Notes: generated from the letters alone by a model not told the origin. Shown: positions 1 through 11,362, numbered from the stretch's first letter. The stretch is DNA of 64,000 nt from Leptidea sinapis (GCF_905404315.1 NC_066286.1:8625501-8689500); one strand, 5' to 3'. A program made the numbers and translations.

Positions 1-104
1 GTTACATTTGGGATATTAATTGTGAATGCAGGTGTGAAATGTTGTGTAAAGCTGTGGAACGGCCTAAGTTCCGTGTTCGGTCAAATTTAAAAACATAATG
101 TGAC

Positions 105-541
105 ATCGGGGACCCAGTGCTCTGTGAACGGCTGGATCATTTGGCGTTGCGTAGAGACGTCGCTTCATTGTGTATTCTCTACCGTGGGAACTGTTCCGAA
201 AAACTGTTTCACCTGATTCCTGCCGCCGAATTTCACCTTTACACGACACGCCACAAATTAGGTTATCATCCCCGCCATCTTGATGTGTGGCGGTCCTCCA
301 CAGTGCGGTTTTCAAGGAGCTTTCTTCCACGTACTACAAAGCTGTGGAATGAACTTCCTTTTTCGGTGTTTCCGGGAAGATACGACATGGGTTATTTCCA
401 AAAAAGTGCGTACACCTTATTCAAAGGCCGGCAACGCTCCTGTGATTCCTCTGGTATTGCAAGAGAATGTGGGCGGCGGTGATCACTTTAAACCAGGTGT
501 CCCGTACGCTCTTTTGTCCTCCTTTTCCATAAAAAATAAAT
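105..541 (+). pseudogene. jockey-A LINE, 3' end of reverse-transcriptase ORF
   Basis: This is the C-terminal tail of a jockey-type non-LTR retrotransposon reverse-transcriptase protein. The frame 117-482 carries the family's conserved words CERLDHLALRRDVASLC, TRHKLGYHP, LDVWRSSTVRFSRSFLPR and KLWNELP and ends in the family's usual ECGRR stop. The element is 5'-truncated at about 105, well after the polymerase domain, so no catalytic motif remains. Relative to other copies in the window (49.1, 56.5 kb) three residues are missing after the FYR position. The 3' UTR ends in an A-rich tail at 530-541. It cannot encode an active enzyme. Family assignment is firm because many copies here align; the clade name jockey is from general knowledge. 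Confidence 0.85.
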
Positions 542-545
542 ACTA

Positions 546-928
546 GAAGTGACATAGTTGAGTTAAACATGTCGCCTTATTGGTGATGTTAATACCTCGT
601 TTATGTGTGCATCGCAACCTACGAAACACACACATGTACACGACGAGATTCGGATATCGAAACTCGTCATCCGACAGTCACTCGCCAAAGAGGATGAAAA
701 TACTACGTAATAAGACTCGGGACTGCCTAAGTAAAAATTGCAATTTAGTTAAGTATGAAACGTGCAGTTATATTTGACATAAGTTTGAAATAGTAATTAC
801 ATTATGTCAACGAAGTATAATCCTACTGTGTGAAAGCGAACAGTAGCTTAAAACGTGGTGGATTCGGCTATCTCCATTTTTTACTAGATTATACTCGTCA
901 TCTGTCAATCTATCAATCACAGCACGTT
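546..928. other. Unassigned AT-rich DNA
   Basis: A 65-codon frame at 580-777 has no recognisable domain and no supporting context, so it is not called as a gene. I see no repeat boundary here. Confidence 0.4.
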
Positions 929-1262
929 ATTTTTGTAAAAATAAGGGACGAGACACGCAGGGCGTTCCGCTGGTGATGGTAATTGATACGCCCTGTCCAT
1001 TACAATGCAGTGCCGCTCAGGATTCTTGAAAATCCCCAAAAATTCTGAGCGGCACTACAGCTGCGCTCGTCACCTTGAGACATAAGATGTTAAGTCAAAT
1101 GAGACTTAACATTAACATAACACAGCCCAGTAATCTCACTAGCCACGGCGCCCTTCAGACCGAAACACATTAATACTTACGCATACTTCACGGCAGAAAT
1201 AGGTGCCGTTATGGTACCCATAATCTAGCCGGCATCCTGTGCAAAGGAGTCTCCCACTAGTA
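929..1262 (-). repeat. SINE-A copy 1, near full length
   Basis: Non-coding dispersed element, about 330 bp, read on the - strand with its A-rich 3' end at the low-coordinate side (T-rich run 929-942). It shows the family's hallmarks: a GTGCCGCTCAG inverted repeat near 1010-1065, the word CTTGAGACATAAGATGTTAAG, and a head with GGCGCC-like and CTAGCCGGCATCCTGTGCAA words (20-base limit observed) near 1220-1245. At least eleven other copies are in this window. There is no protein. A short duplication (AAATGAGACTTAACATTAACAT region) makes this copy slightly longer internally. Confidence 0.8.
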
Positions 1263-2065
1263 ATTTAACCATTTCATATAATTGAATCTCTTTTTTCTTA
1301 GAGAGTTTCGTTAAGCCAGTCACTCGACTCTAGTCGCACACCAGAGCACATGCTCTGAAATTGCGTACCTCTTGTTCTTCAATTCAACAATATCATAATT
1401 AGTTTCATGGTGTTTAATTGAATAACGTACCAATCCGTATAAGCTGCAGTACCTGCGTTTTAGGTGAACAATAGACAACTAGCGATTAAGTAGTGATTTA
1501 GTATTAATTGGAACAGCGGACATAAAACAACGTACACATTGAAATGATGAAAATGAAATTTAAATAACAGCTTTTTTCTTACATTTAATATAATTGGACC
1601 ATTGTATATAGGTATAAGTTCATAGTGGAGCGGTAGTTTTTGACAATTCCTCTCGTGTCTATATTAACCTACCTGACCTTTCGTATCTAACCTTAGCTAA
1701 CGTATCCATAGCTTACTAATTCGATAAAATATACCATATATGGCATGGCAAATCAACCCTAGCGTACCCAAAGGGTAAAAATGGACCAAATTACTAAGAT
1801 TCCCGTCCGTCCGTTTGTTCCCAGTATCTCACGAACCGTGATAGTTAAACAGATACACAGACAGATCACAGAAAATGTATTTCATGTAAATATTTAAGGG
1901 GGCTTCCATACAACAAACGTGATCTTTTGTGCTGTTTTTATAGATAATATTACGGAACCCTGTTTGGCCATTTTGCCGGTGTTTTTCCTCTCAGATTTAT
2001 GTTTGCCACATTTACTCGGTGTTATAAAAAATGCAAAGCAGAGAGATCTTTGATACAACCACAAA
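1263..2065. other. Unassigned DNA with a dispersed-repeat remnant
   Basis: Mostly AT-rich with no coding signal. The part from about 1740 to 1975 resembles a common lepidopteran dispersed repeat: it has a GTCCGTCCGTTTGTTCCCAG region, CTCACGAACCGTGATAG, and ends near TACGGAACCCTG. I cannot place it in a named family. The rest is unassigned. Confidence 0.4.
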
Positions 2066-2545
2066 AGAGACTCGTGAAAACCTTAGTCTCATCAATCTTC
2101 CTCTGTGGTTCTGAAGCATAGACGATCCGAGCAGCAGAGAGGAAAATTATTGATGCGCTAGAGATGTGGTATTGGAGAAGGATGCTTCACATACCGTGGA
2201 CGGCTCAGAGAACAAACAAGTGTATCCTGGAGCAACTTTATACTGGCACTAGATTCTCAACAATTTGCTATCAAATGATCTTGGGGTATTTTGGTCACAT
2301 TGCAGGACGCCTTTCTAGTAATTTAGACGAACTGATAGTCATAGGCAAGGTGGAGGGCAAAAGACCACGCGGACGACCACCCAGCCGCTGGTGGAACCTG
2401 AACATGACACTCACTGGCCTACCACTTACGACCGGCAGGAGTGGAAGCTTATAGTGACAAACGTTACGAAAACCATGAACTATGGATACGACCTTCAGAA
2501 AAGAAGATCGCAACCAAGAAAAAGATAAATAATATAAATAGTAAG
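2066..2545 (+). pseudogene. RTE-like LINE, C-terminal reverse-transcriptase fragment
   Basis: The frame read from about 2066 to 2453 matches the C-terminal domain of insect RTE-type endonuclease/reverse-transcriptase proteins. It contains WYWRRMLHIPWT, a YFGHIA word and the basic GKVEGKRPRGRPPSRW stretch. An in-frame TAG at about 2119 stands where relatives have tryptophan, so the longest Met-initiated frame (2164-2454) is only part of it. Catalytic motifs lie upstream of the truncation and are absent. The A-rich stretch near 2500-2545 is a plausible 3' end. The element is dead; clade assignment is by recognition only. Confidence 0.7.
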
Positions 2546-3295
2546 TTTTAAACTGTTTATATGGTATCAAATGTTATTAAAACTATTGGAAGCTCACTCA
2601 TAATAAATCAAATAGTCTGCAAGCTGCAGTATCGCAAGCCAACAATGGAATACGATTGACATTGTATTAAGTTTATTATAAACAAACATCGCCCCGTTTA
2701 TTGCCATTATCAATCAAGCACACACAGATACTAATTATGATGAATAAATATTTATTTTAATGTTATGCAAACATTTTATTTTCTATTGCTACGCCACTGT
2801 AAAATTACAGTTTACGTTATGATCTACGCCTCGTGTATTACCATAACTATTTCTATTATGTGTTATTACACAATATTACATTGAATTACCTTATATTGTT
2901 ACAAACATGTTATCCTAAACAGGATTGAATTAATTCTTCACGTTGACACATTTATGAAATGTTCAATGTTCTAACATTATATATACATTTCCTCAATATG
3001 TTCTTGTTATTATTGGAGTTGGTGTCAGCCAAGGTAGTTTTGTATCTACTTACATAGTTATAGGTTTAATATGCTTGAGTAACACGCGCGACGTGAGGAG
3101 GTGAGAGGGGAGAGCGTACTACCGTTAAAAGAACAACAGTCGTAACTAGAATTAGATTAAATAGATTGTATAAAAATACGCAATTATTTTTATACTTTTT
3201 AGTTCATATTATATCTATTGCTTTGGAATTGTTTGTATATTGTTTTGTGGTTCTGTCCTTCAGTTATTGGGTTGAACAGGCTTTTTGCTGTAATA
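2546..3295. other. Unassigned AT-rich DNA
   Basis: No supported gene or clear repeat boundary. A purine-rich GC-richer patch at about 3085-3120 is unexplained. Confidence 0.4.
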
Positions 3296-3402
3296 GAAAT
3301 CCTGAAGATAGAGTCACAAGTTGAGAGTTGAACAAACATAATTACCAAGATTTATCGATCATGTATCATCCGAATGGATGGCCGAGCGGTGGGGCGTATC
3401 TT
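3296..3402 (+). repeat. SINE-B fragment (tRNA-like region)
   Basis: The word GAGAGTTGAACAAACAT followed by GGATGGCCGAGCGG matches the body and tRNA-like A-box region of the SINE-B family seen at 8940-9131 and 38331-38690. The B-box half and the tail are not recognisable, so this is a broken copy. Confidence 0.5.
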
Positions 3403-4555
3403 TGAAGGACCAATATGAAATGCTGCATCACTTGTTAAATTTTAGAGTTTATTGTACATTTATCCCTGGAGTGAAGGGATTCTTTAAAAAAATATCAAAC
3501 GGTCCATTTTAATTTAAAGCACAATTAATCCGGATATCCGATGTCGACCCAATTCTCGGGATGTTTTTCTTGGTAACCGTATCTGGAAAAGGTTTTAAGT
3601 GCTTACCGAAGCTCCTGGCTTATTACTTATGTAACATTACCTACATCGACCATTACTTAAGAAATTACATAATATTTTTCTTAGATAATTAATAATACGA
3701 CTCGATAGGGCCTCTTGCTGCTAGACGACCGATGATAACAGGCCGGGTTATTACTTTACACACGCGTCTTACACTTGCGATTTGTATGTCACTTTGTGTT
3801 AGTGTGTATGTATTGCTCAAAATGGAGTTTAACTGTCAACCTTAAATTTTTTCAACGTTTTCACAGCTGTCATAGTCTATCTAGGCGTATAAATAATCTA
3901 AGATTTTTAATTGTTGTTGTAATGAAGAGTTTTCACGAGCTTTTCATATTAGTAATCCATTTGAGTAATAAGAAAGGCTTTATTAACACTCTTCGAGACT
4001 AAGGTCCATGTTTTTGGAATCTCCTCAAATTGCCTCACCTTCTACATTGTAATGATGAAAACAAGCCTACATTCTACGTTTTCTGTAATAGCTACAAGCT
4101 GTAACATTAAAATATGGTTTATATCATATATTAACCCGATGAGGTAATTTACAATGAATAGTCTGCTTGCATATTAGCAAAATACTATGAGATATAAATC
4201 ACTGTCATACACTCAGTTTAATTATTATCATGTTGATTTTAACATTACAATATGTTAATTAATCTATCATCGGCTAATCATAAAGCCATGTTGGGACTAC
4301 GTGTGTTACATTAATAATTCAACTGCGAATTGCGTTTAATAAATACTTTTAGAAATAGTTAACACAGTGCGGATGTTTGTAAATGACTTATATTTCAAAA
4401 GATAATAACATTTTAATAACTAAGTATTGGCACCAATATGAAAATATAATATTTTCAAATTTTCATTCAATTTGCTTCGACATATATAAGTATATTAATA
4501 ATACAGTCTTAACAGTTCATATATTATTATAATGTAAACAAAGAAATACAATTGC
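3403..4555. other. Unassigned AT-rich DNA
   Basis: The 75-codon frame at 3775-4002 has no recognisable domain; it is not called. I see no repeat here that recurs elsewhere in the window. Confidence 0.4.
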
Positions 4556-4826
4556 ACCACATCGCAGCACATTGACGTCTGGCATTCCACAACCGCGAGA
4601 AGAAATTTCTTGCCTCGTACAGCCATTTTGTGGAATCAATTACCGGTTGCTATTTTCCTGAACGGATACGACTTAGGGACCTTCAAGAAAAGTGCATACT
4701 CCCACCTCAAAAGCCGGCAACGCATTTCTTGATCCCTATTGTTGCGAATATCCCTGGGCGGTTGCCTCACCACTCCCCATCCCATAAGCCTCTTGCCCTT
4801 TTGCACTTAAATAAAAAACAAGGATA
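4556..4826 (+). pseudogene. jockey-B LINE, extreme 3' end
   Basis: This is the 3' terminus of the second jockey-type family, whose near-complete copy lies at 10463-13549. It shares the words GACGTCTGGCATTCCACAA, AAATTTCTTGCCTCG, GACTTAGG and ACCTTCAAGAAAA, and the 3' UTR with CCCATCCC and AGCCTCTTGCCC before an A-rich tail at 4808-4826. Only about 60 codons of the reverse-transcriptase C-terminus remain (W-x-Q/N-LP core near 4630), so it is a 5'-truncated, inactive insertion. Confidence 0.8.
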
Positions 4827-5577
4827 AACACATAGTACCTGCTTGTCGATCAACGGGTTGTGGGATCTGTCCCCACTAAGAACATTGCAGTTATTTCAAT
4901 GTATGTGTTTAGTACTGCTGTTCATTATTCTCTGTGGTGGGTTATATGTAACTATTTAATTCTGAAGAGTCACTGTAGTAAGATGTCAAGATGGTTGTGC
5001 GTTGATTGCCTCTTTCAGCCGCACTCTACAGTGTGAGATTTGGTTGTTGGTAACATAAAAATTTAGGTACAACAAGAAGCAGCGCTCCAATATTCACATA
5101 TAATTATAAACACTGCTTAGTTAATAATACAATAGAAGCTTTTCTACATAGTTCCCTATAGTTCCCTAAAAAATATTTCTCGTTCTGTGTTTAGCTCGCA
5201 AGCTTATAGATAATGAATACAATAAAATACAAGCTCCACTTTCAAAATAAAAACAATGTGTAATACTCACAGTTGTCATCCATTAAACTGCTACACATTG
5301 TAGCTTAACAATATTTATCTTTTATAGAAAACATCGAACGACAGTGGTCACTAAAATCCATCCATTTCAATAAAACAAATCCATGGACTTAGCGAGTTAA
5401 ATCGTCTGTACAGAATCGATTGACACGAAATAAAAGGGGTCCTCGTTACCTTTATAGTGTACGTTATTCTTTTGTATTATTTTAGTGTACACATATGATA
5501 GGACATAATTAAATAAAGCGTAGGTGGCATAATTTATTTATTTATTTATAAGGTTTATTAAAATCACTTACGACAAT
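4827..5577. other. Unassigned AT-rich DNA
   Basis: No gene supported. A short TTTA simple repeat (5528-5550) precedes the next LINE fragment. Confidence 0.4.
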
Positions 5578-5862
5578 ACACTATCATCCTCACCATCTGG
5601 ATGTGTGGCGGTCCTCCACAGTGCGGTTTACAAGGAGCTGTCTTCCATGTACTACAAAGCTGTGGAATGAGCTTCCTTGTGCGGTGTTTCAGGGACGATA
5701 CGACATGGGTACCTTCAAAAAAAGCGCGTACACCTTCCTTAAAGGCCGGCAACGCTCCTGTGATTCCTCTGGTGTTGCAAGAGATTGTGGGCGGCGGTGA
5801 TCACTTAACAACTGGTGACCGTGACCCGTACGCACGTTTGTCCTCCTATTCCATAAAAAAAA
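5578..5862 (+). pseudogene. jockey-A LINE, 3' end
   Basis: A 5'-truncated copy retaining only the last ~70 codons of the reverse-transcriptase ORF. It has LDVWRSSTVRF, KLWNELPCAVF, GRYDMGTFKKSAYTFLKG and the terminal CGRR stop at about 5798-5800. The 3' UTR runs through GTACGCACGTTTGTCCTCC to an A run at 5854-5862. The frame 5603-5800 is open, so little decay has occurred in this short piece. No enzymatic domain remains. Confidence 0.85.
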
Positions 5863-7077
5863 ATACACACAAATTTAAAAAGTAGAATTAAGAACTAGAA
5901 ACTAAATGTAGTGATTGATTACAAATAAACACTGCATGCACAGAAATAATTAATTTTAAGTAACATAATAAATTAAGAATTAAACAGTTTTTTTTAAATA
6001 AATAAATAAGTAAGTTACACAGTTACATTAATTTACCAATGATAACATTATTAAAGTTTACCAATGTTGGTGCAAATAGTATTGCGGAATTTGACTAAGG
6101 AATCAGCAAATATGTCAATATCAGCTACGCTATTAGAATTTGAAATTTTACATAGCCGTCGGGCTGGTGCCTAGGATTGTTTGACGAAGTGGAAGACAAA
6201 GTGGAGTAATAGGCTTACGTGGAATTATTTCTGGTACTCTTAGGCTAAATTTAGTATGTTATTTGGGGCAGTCAATAAAGCCTTTCAGTAGATTATGAGT
6301 AAACAGAAGATCCAGAAGTCATTTTGAAGAAGGACAGAAGAAAGGCTCTTTGTAAGAAGATTTTTTCTTGGCTTTGCTGGCACTAAAAGCCAAATGCCAG
6401 AAAAACCGTAGTAAGTAATAGGTGAAACTGTTGACACTCAAGGTGCCTTCGGTTTGGTGGCGGGCAAGCCACGCACCAAAGTGTAAATGGCTATCGAATT
6501 ATGTTTGAAACTGAAAGGTTTTAGAACTGGCCACTTGTCAACAAAAGACCGGCCAAGTACGAGTTGAACTCACGTGGAAATGGTTATGTACTATATTATA
6601 ATATTATTACAATACAACGTACTATTTTGCGCAGTAGTTTCGGAGATCGGGTGGAGGGTCGATTTTCGTCTTTATTAATAAAGAAAAACAAATCTATTTA
6701 TTTTATTCTATAAATTTTTCTTATTTAATATATCGCTCCTTGAATACAAAAGGGCCACAATAAAAAAAAAATGAAAATCGTTTTATTGCAAAAATGATAC
6801 CTGAACCGACTATAAAATAGTGAAAAAAAAACTCCCATCATTTTTGCTTATAATATGAGACAGTAAGGTTTACCAATCTTTTTTTTTTTCCTAATTTGTC
6901 CCCTTTTGTCATTTCTTTACAATTTCATGACAAGCTGAAAATTTTATGTGTCATAAAAATCAAAAACGTGACAGTCAGAACGCAAGTAGAATTCGTGCAA
7001 TTATACATGAATAAAATAATATAAAACCACATTTTTATTTTTAAAAGTGATAACCCTTACTTCTGGGATTAATTGCA
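5863..7077. other. Unassigned DNA with dispersed-repeat remnant
   Basis: No coding signal. The stretch about 6440-6860, with GACCGGCCAAGTACGAG near 6547, looks like a common lepidopteran dispersed repeat (also hinted at 1740-1975 and near 36190-36220). The rest is AT-rich and unassigned. Confidence 0.4.
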
Positions 7078-7268
7078 CAGACAAAATTTGAAATCAAAAT
7101 TTATGAACTATGCGGGACTCGAACCCGTGACCACTCGCGTTCCGTGCGAGCATACAATATTTATCAACTTATCTTATATATTATCGAACGGTTGGCTCAG
7201 TTGGAAGCACGCTCGCACGGAACACGTCCCGCATCGGTCATAAATTTTGTTTTCAAATTTTATTTGTA
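7078..7268. repeat. Two SINE-B halves in head-to-head inverted orientation
   Basis: On the - strand, 7078-7157 holds the 3' half of a tRNA-derived SINE: a B-box-like GGGTTCGAGTCCCGC and the TTCATAAATTTTG tail. On the + strand, 7193-7268 holds the 5' half with an A-box-like GGTTGGCTCAGTTGG, then jumps to CCCGCATCGGTCATAAATTTTG, missing the B-box region. The shared stretch CTCGCACGGAAC lets the two pair as an inverted repeat. Neither half has both promoter boxes. Confidence 0.7.
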
Positions 7269-8321
7269 TATAAAAACACGTCAATAAAAAAAGGTGAGGA
7301 TAAATCAGAAATAACCCAAGTAAATTTTATTCAGCCCTTTATAAGTAAAATTGCTTTTTTAAGTGATTTGCCGACCTTCTTGGCACAATAATTGAACTAT
7401 GCTATCTGAATGTGAAAGATTTATTTTCGGAATCATCCCGTTAAATCGGCTGGAATTATCGGGCCTTAACAAAGTAGGAATTTTTATTGAGTGTTGGTTT
7501 TTGAGGGAAAATTTTAAACGATGAATGATTTCTATTCTTACCAACCTTATTAACCAAAGCAGAATACCATATAGAAACGCAATTTTGGAGATGACTTCTT
7601 AAGAATTTAGTATTTTAACTATTTCGGCTAGGCTTTGGTATGAAAATTATTAGGAGAGTGAAATAAACACTAACCTAATAAAGAGCTAGTAAAAAACTAG
7701 TAAAAGTAGGCCATGATTTTTACACATCGGATGACGTCATTATGTAAAAATTATAGATTTTTTTTATTATTGACAATAAGTAATACAAGGTAGTTTAAAA
7801 AAAATTTTCTTTCTTTTAATTTTATTTTTAACTTTTTAGTATTTTGATACGGAACGAACTACGGCGTAGATGAATCAAACTCGACGTGGTAGTGTCTACG
7901 TTCCAGCTCCATCATAAGACACTTTACCATATAACACCAAAGTAATTGTTCAAACTCGATGGGGTTGTGTCGTTTAACTAACGAGTTCCTATGGCCACTT
8001 TATTTTCCATGATCAGATCAGCTTCATATTATAATAACTTTGTACAGTCATTCGATTTACCCATGCATGTAAGTTAACCGGTAACCAGGAAGTGAATCAA
8101 AAACTTGCAAGATTTGATCACATAGTAGTATCTAGTAGTATAAGAAATGACATCAAAAAGAATTCTAAAGGAATCAATTTTGAGCAAATAAATGCCTTTT
8201 ATGCCTTTTATGCCTTTCATACAAACAAACAGGTGAAATGAAATGAAATTTTATTAGGTGGAACTAAATATAAGCTGGTAAAAAGCAAAAGATTTAGTAA
8301 AAAAAAAAACAATGTAATAGG
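7269..8321. other. Unassigned AT-rich DNA with a LINE-tail remnant
   Basis: No gene supported; the 61-codon - strand frame at 7359-7544 is unrecognised. The part about 8110-8225 (AAAAAGAATTCTAAAGGAATC, simplified, then a threefold ATGCCTTTT-type repeat at 8191-8218) resembles the 3' end of a CR1-like family also suggested at 42179-42310. Confidence 0.4.
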
Positions 8322-8404
8322 TAAAATTTGAAAACAAATTTTTTATGAACGATGTGGGTCTCGAATCTCTGACGTTCTGTGCCAGTGCTTTGCCATCTTA
8401 GCTA
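8322..8404 (-). repeat. SINE-B copy split by the adjacent LINE
   Basis: The - strand reads A-box-like TAGCTAAGATGGC, then GCACTGGCAC, a decayed B box and the TTCATAAAAAATTTG tail. The A-box word coincides with the 13-bp repeat GCCATCTTAGCTA (8392-8404) that recurs at 8923-8935 on the far side of the R1-like LINE fragment, so the LINE appears to have inserted into this SINE. Confidence 0.65.
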
Positions 8405-8922
8405 GGTATAGGTATTCACGGGCTACTTTCCGCAACTCGACGTCTGCTATGCGCCTATTTTGCGTCATAGGGTTGGGTTGCTAATCTTGCCATCCCAACT
8501 CCTCGAGGAAGTTACTCAAACCTCTGATGTCACCCATGACTTCGGGGAGAGTCCTCGGTGACCCCAGGTGTTTGGCCCGGTATGTGGCCACACTGCGGCA
8601 CTCCAGCATGAGGTGTGTGGCCGTTTCTTGTGTCTCCATGTAAGCCCTGCACAGGGGACTGTCAGTGACACATATATTAAACAGATGCTTGTTAAAGGGG
8701 CCGTGACCCGTTATTACATGAGTTATCTTACGTAATCTTGATCGTGTGAGTTTCACCAGCTTACGAGAGAGCCTCTGATCTATGCATGGTAGAGCCTCTT
8801 TTGCCTGTCTGCATCCACTCATCTCCGTCCAGTATTTATTATGTAGCTCCTTGGTGTGCTGCCTTATGACTGATGCAGGCCAACCAGAGGGGAGAGGGAC
8901 TAATGGTTCCGGTCCAATGGCG
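8405..8922 (-). pseudogene. R1/I-like LINE 3' fragment (RNase H-like and zinc-knuckle C-terminus)
   Basis: The - strand frame from about 8920 to 8481 encodes the C-terminal part of a non-LTR retrotransposon ORF2. An RNase H-like end (WTEMSGCRQAKEALP) is followed by TRSRLRKITHVITGHG and a cysteine-histidine knuckle region, SPLCRAYMETQETATHLMLEC, given here only as spaced C..H..C; the second expected Cys is Tyr. The stop is at 8481, followed by a short 3' UTR. It is flanked by a 13-bp direct repeat, GCCATCTTAGCTA (8392-8404, 8923-8935), a credible target-site duplication. So this is a 518-bp 5'-truncated insertion rather than a rearranged remnant. The reverse-transcriptase domain is absent. Clade could be R1, I or a relative. 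Confidence 0.75.
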
Positions 8923-8939
8923 CCATCTTAGCTAACTTG

Positions 8940-9131
8940 TATCAACTGTAAAGTGGATCCTGTAAATAAAGCCACAGTCTGAGAGTTGAACAAATCATAC
9001 AAGATTTTATGACGATACGTCACTCGAACGGTTAGCTCAGTTGGCAGAGCACTGGCACGGAACGCAAGAGATCGTGGTTTGGAGTCCGGCATCGTTCATA
9101 AAAAATTTTTGTTTTCAAATTTTATTTGTGT
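8940..9131 (+). repeat. SINE-B copy, tRNA-related, near full length
   Basis: Body from about 8940 (ATCAACTGTAAAGTGGATCC), then GAGAGTTGAACAAAT, then a tRNA-like segment with A box TAGCTCAGTTGG at about 9031-9042 and a decayed B box GGTTTGGAGTCC near 9076, then the tail TTCATAAAAAA and CAAATTTTATTTGTGTA. The tRNA-like part is internal, unlike a textbook SINE, where it is the 5' head. Confidence 0.7.
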
Positions 9132-10004
9132 ATTAATCCGTGAAGTCAGGGTTGTTACTTTAAAATATAACAAAATTTAATAGGAAGTCAAGGTTCCTTG
9201 ACATCGAATGCTCGCGAACATTCGATATAACAATAATATTAAACTTCGCCCTAAAATTCATTATATTATAAAGCTTTAAAATGCAGAATAAAGAAAAAAC
9301 GAATATTATCTTGTTTCATAACTTTTATTGTACCGCAATAAAATTTCACAAGTGAAAAATAAATGACCTTATGAAATGCGTTCACCGTAACTCTTAGCCT
9401 GAAATTCAATTTTCGCTTAGCGTTGTAATGCTGTATAGAATATAGCATGCTATTTAAACGGAGCGGTTGTGAGGTGCTTTATTAAAATTTTGAATAATAA
9501 GGCTAAGACCAACATAGATAAATTATTTCATAAATTCAAATATGCGAGTAAACTTTAAATTAACTTTGAATTCCATATTAATTTGTGGAAAGATGTACAT
9601 TAGATTTTTTAATCCAATTTTTGACCTAGCTTAAATATATATAATGTGTTATTAATAAAAGCGAAGTAAAATTATTCCAAGATTGAAACTTTTTGTCTTT
9701 ATCTTACCGTTGTCACTACACTCATCTTTTGTTATTTGGTAGAGTTCTCGTGACAGGCATGGTCATGATCGCTTTACCACTGCTTGTGGTGGTGACATGG
9801 GGCAGGTCATTCCCTTCCCTAAAATATGGTCAAGGGAGGCGATGGCTGGTCCATGCGCCACGCTCGTGAACGGGCGCTACTTGTGGTATATATAAAATAA
9901 CTATTGTAATGCTCGCATAATGCCTTTATTTTATTTACGGTATGTGTAGAATGATGCATCTACTGATTTGTACTATATTATGTATACTTAAATTTGTAAC
10001 TATA
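9132..10004. other. Unassigned DNA with a CR1-like 3' remnant
   Basis: 9132-9750 has no recognised feature. From about 9755 to 9910 there is a GC-richer segment with CGTGAACGGGCGCTACTTGT, matching the dispersed family at 27612-28185 (+) and 36360-36880 (-). Confidence 0.45.
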
Positions 10005-10392
10005 ACTATGTTTATACTTATTAATTTACATTTTTTTGACTCACTCGTTTAAGGCGTTTAGTAATTGACGTAAGAGTATTTTTGTTGCATCACTTTGCAT
10101 ATATTGTAATTGAAATGAATTTAACTCAAAATAAGAACTTGTAGTGCCATTCTGCTTTGAAAAAAAGGATAATCTCTAAGAAAATCTGCCTTCCGGATGA
10201 GCTGTATGAAAAAAATATTTTTATTTATATTGATTGATTACAGAATTACATGAAAGGGAGATTTTACACTTGGAGTAACTTTACATTGCGTTAAAGATAG
10301 ATTTTGTTTAAGTTTAGTTTTAGCCAATCTTATTAGTTTAACAGCATTTACCTTATTTTAGCTTTTCGATCGATTATTGTGTAAAATATCAA
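10005..10392 (+). repeat. Duplicated block A (copy 1)
   Basis: This segment is collinear with 29006-29447. Shared landmarks include CTTATTAATTTACATTTTTT, GAAAATCTGCCTTCCGGATG-type words, GGGAGATTTTACACTTGGAG and TGTGTAAAATATCAATAA. Copy 1 then runs into transposon DNA, whereas copy 2 continues directly towards block B. The first ~150 bp also resemble the dispersed sequence at 63431-63600, so part of the block is itself an older repeat. Confidence 0.8.
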
Positions 10393-10572
10393 TAATCAGA
10401 AGTAAGGCAAACGGCTGTGGCTAGAAGAACGCAGCTTTGGTCATGCGTTAACATGAATAAGGACTGGTAGTGCCATGTTGGGTCCTCACGGACACAACCG
10501 AATTGGGCCGGCACGCCCGGAGAAATACCACTCCCCCACTCGAAACCGGCGTGAAATAGCGGCTATGCCGCT

Positions 10573-11300
10573 GTGTTTCGTCCGGTGAGTGGGGTATCCG
10601 GAGGCATACACCCCCCCTCCCAAATACAAATGGCAGCACAGACTAAAAAGAGACTACTCCAGGACGGTACCAGGCTATGCAGCCCTGGAGAATCCGTCCC
10701 TGGGCGTCCACAATTATGGCCTGTACCTAACAGTGGTTGCCCAGGCTGCCCCGCGTATTCTGGAGGGGGCAAATCTGCGCTGACTCAAGGCAAACTGAGC
10801 AGGAGGCTCAAACCACCCTCCTCCACACTAGCTGTGGACTTTTGCAACATCAGGGGGCTTCGATCAAATTACAATGCCGTCCACTTTCACCTGGAGACGG
10901 CGAAGCCGGCCCTGCTCTTTTTAACCAAGACAAAGATAGCCTCCCTGGCTGATTCATCTTACCTTTCCTACCCGGGGTATAATTTGGAACACTCCTTTAT
11001 ACCACGGGCTGGCGTGTGCGTTAACGTCAGGGAGGATGTCTCTCTTGGAGCAGATCCCCACTGCAGAGATCGTGTTTCTTGGCAAATTTAACGCCCACCA
11101 CGCCGAATGGCTAGGCTCACGTAGATTGATCTGTTCACGACTTCGCCTAAGCATATGGTCTGACGCAACTGGTTATTGCGCCAAAGCGGTTGGACCTTCT
11201 GTTGACCTCACATCTGGACGGCTACCTAGTCTCCGTTGACCCTCCTCTGGGATCGTCAGACCACTGCCTGATCCGGAGCACCGTGCCGATCACGCGCCTA
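10573..11300 (+). pseudogene. jockey-B endonuclease domain (broken)
   Basis: Apurinic/apyrimidinic-type endonuclease that would nick the target for target-primed reverse transcription. The frame 10573-11091 holds the N-terminal part with the family word NIRGLRSNYNAVH, where Asn begins the first catalytic motif. The Glu of the second motif (LFLTET in relatives) reads as Lys here (LFLTKTK). About 200 bp later the frame changes: 11036-11239 has the NAHHAEW word of the GDFNAHH motif with GD changed to GK, and 11190-11300 has the C-terminal SDH motif (GSSDHCL). A deletion of several dozen codons lies between. Two substituted catalytic positions plus frameshifts make it non-functional. Confidence 0.75.
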
Positions 11301-11362
11301 ACACGGCCCCGCTTCTTAGGCTGTCGCCGTGTGGGCACTATAGGTCAGCAGAGTGGGACGAG

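Noticed and set aside
580..777. 65-codon frame as a small gene
   Set aside because: No recognisable domain, no conservation evidence and no context.
9025..9095. A tRNA gene on the + strand
   Set aside because: The A box is good but the B box is GGTTTGGAGTCC, the acceptor does not pair, and the same segment recurs as SINE-B.
10573..11091. 172-codon frame as a gag-like ORF1 or host gene
   Set aside because: Its second half contains the endonuclease word NIRGLRSNYNAVH and reads on into the jockey-B endonuclease, so it is the ORF2 N-terminus, not a separate gene.
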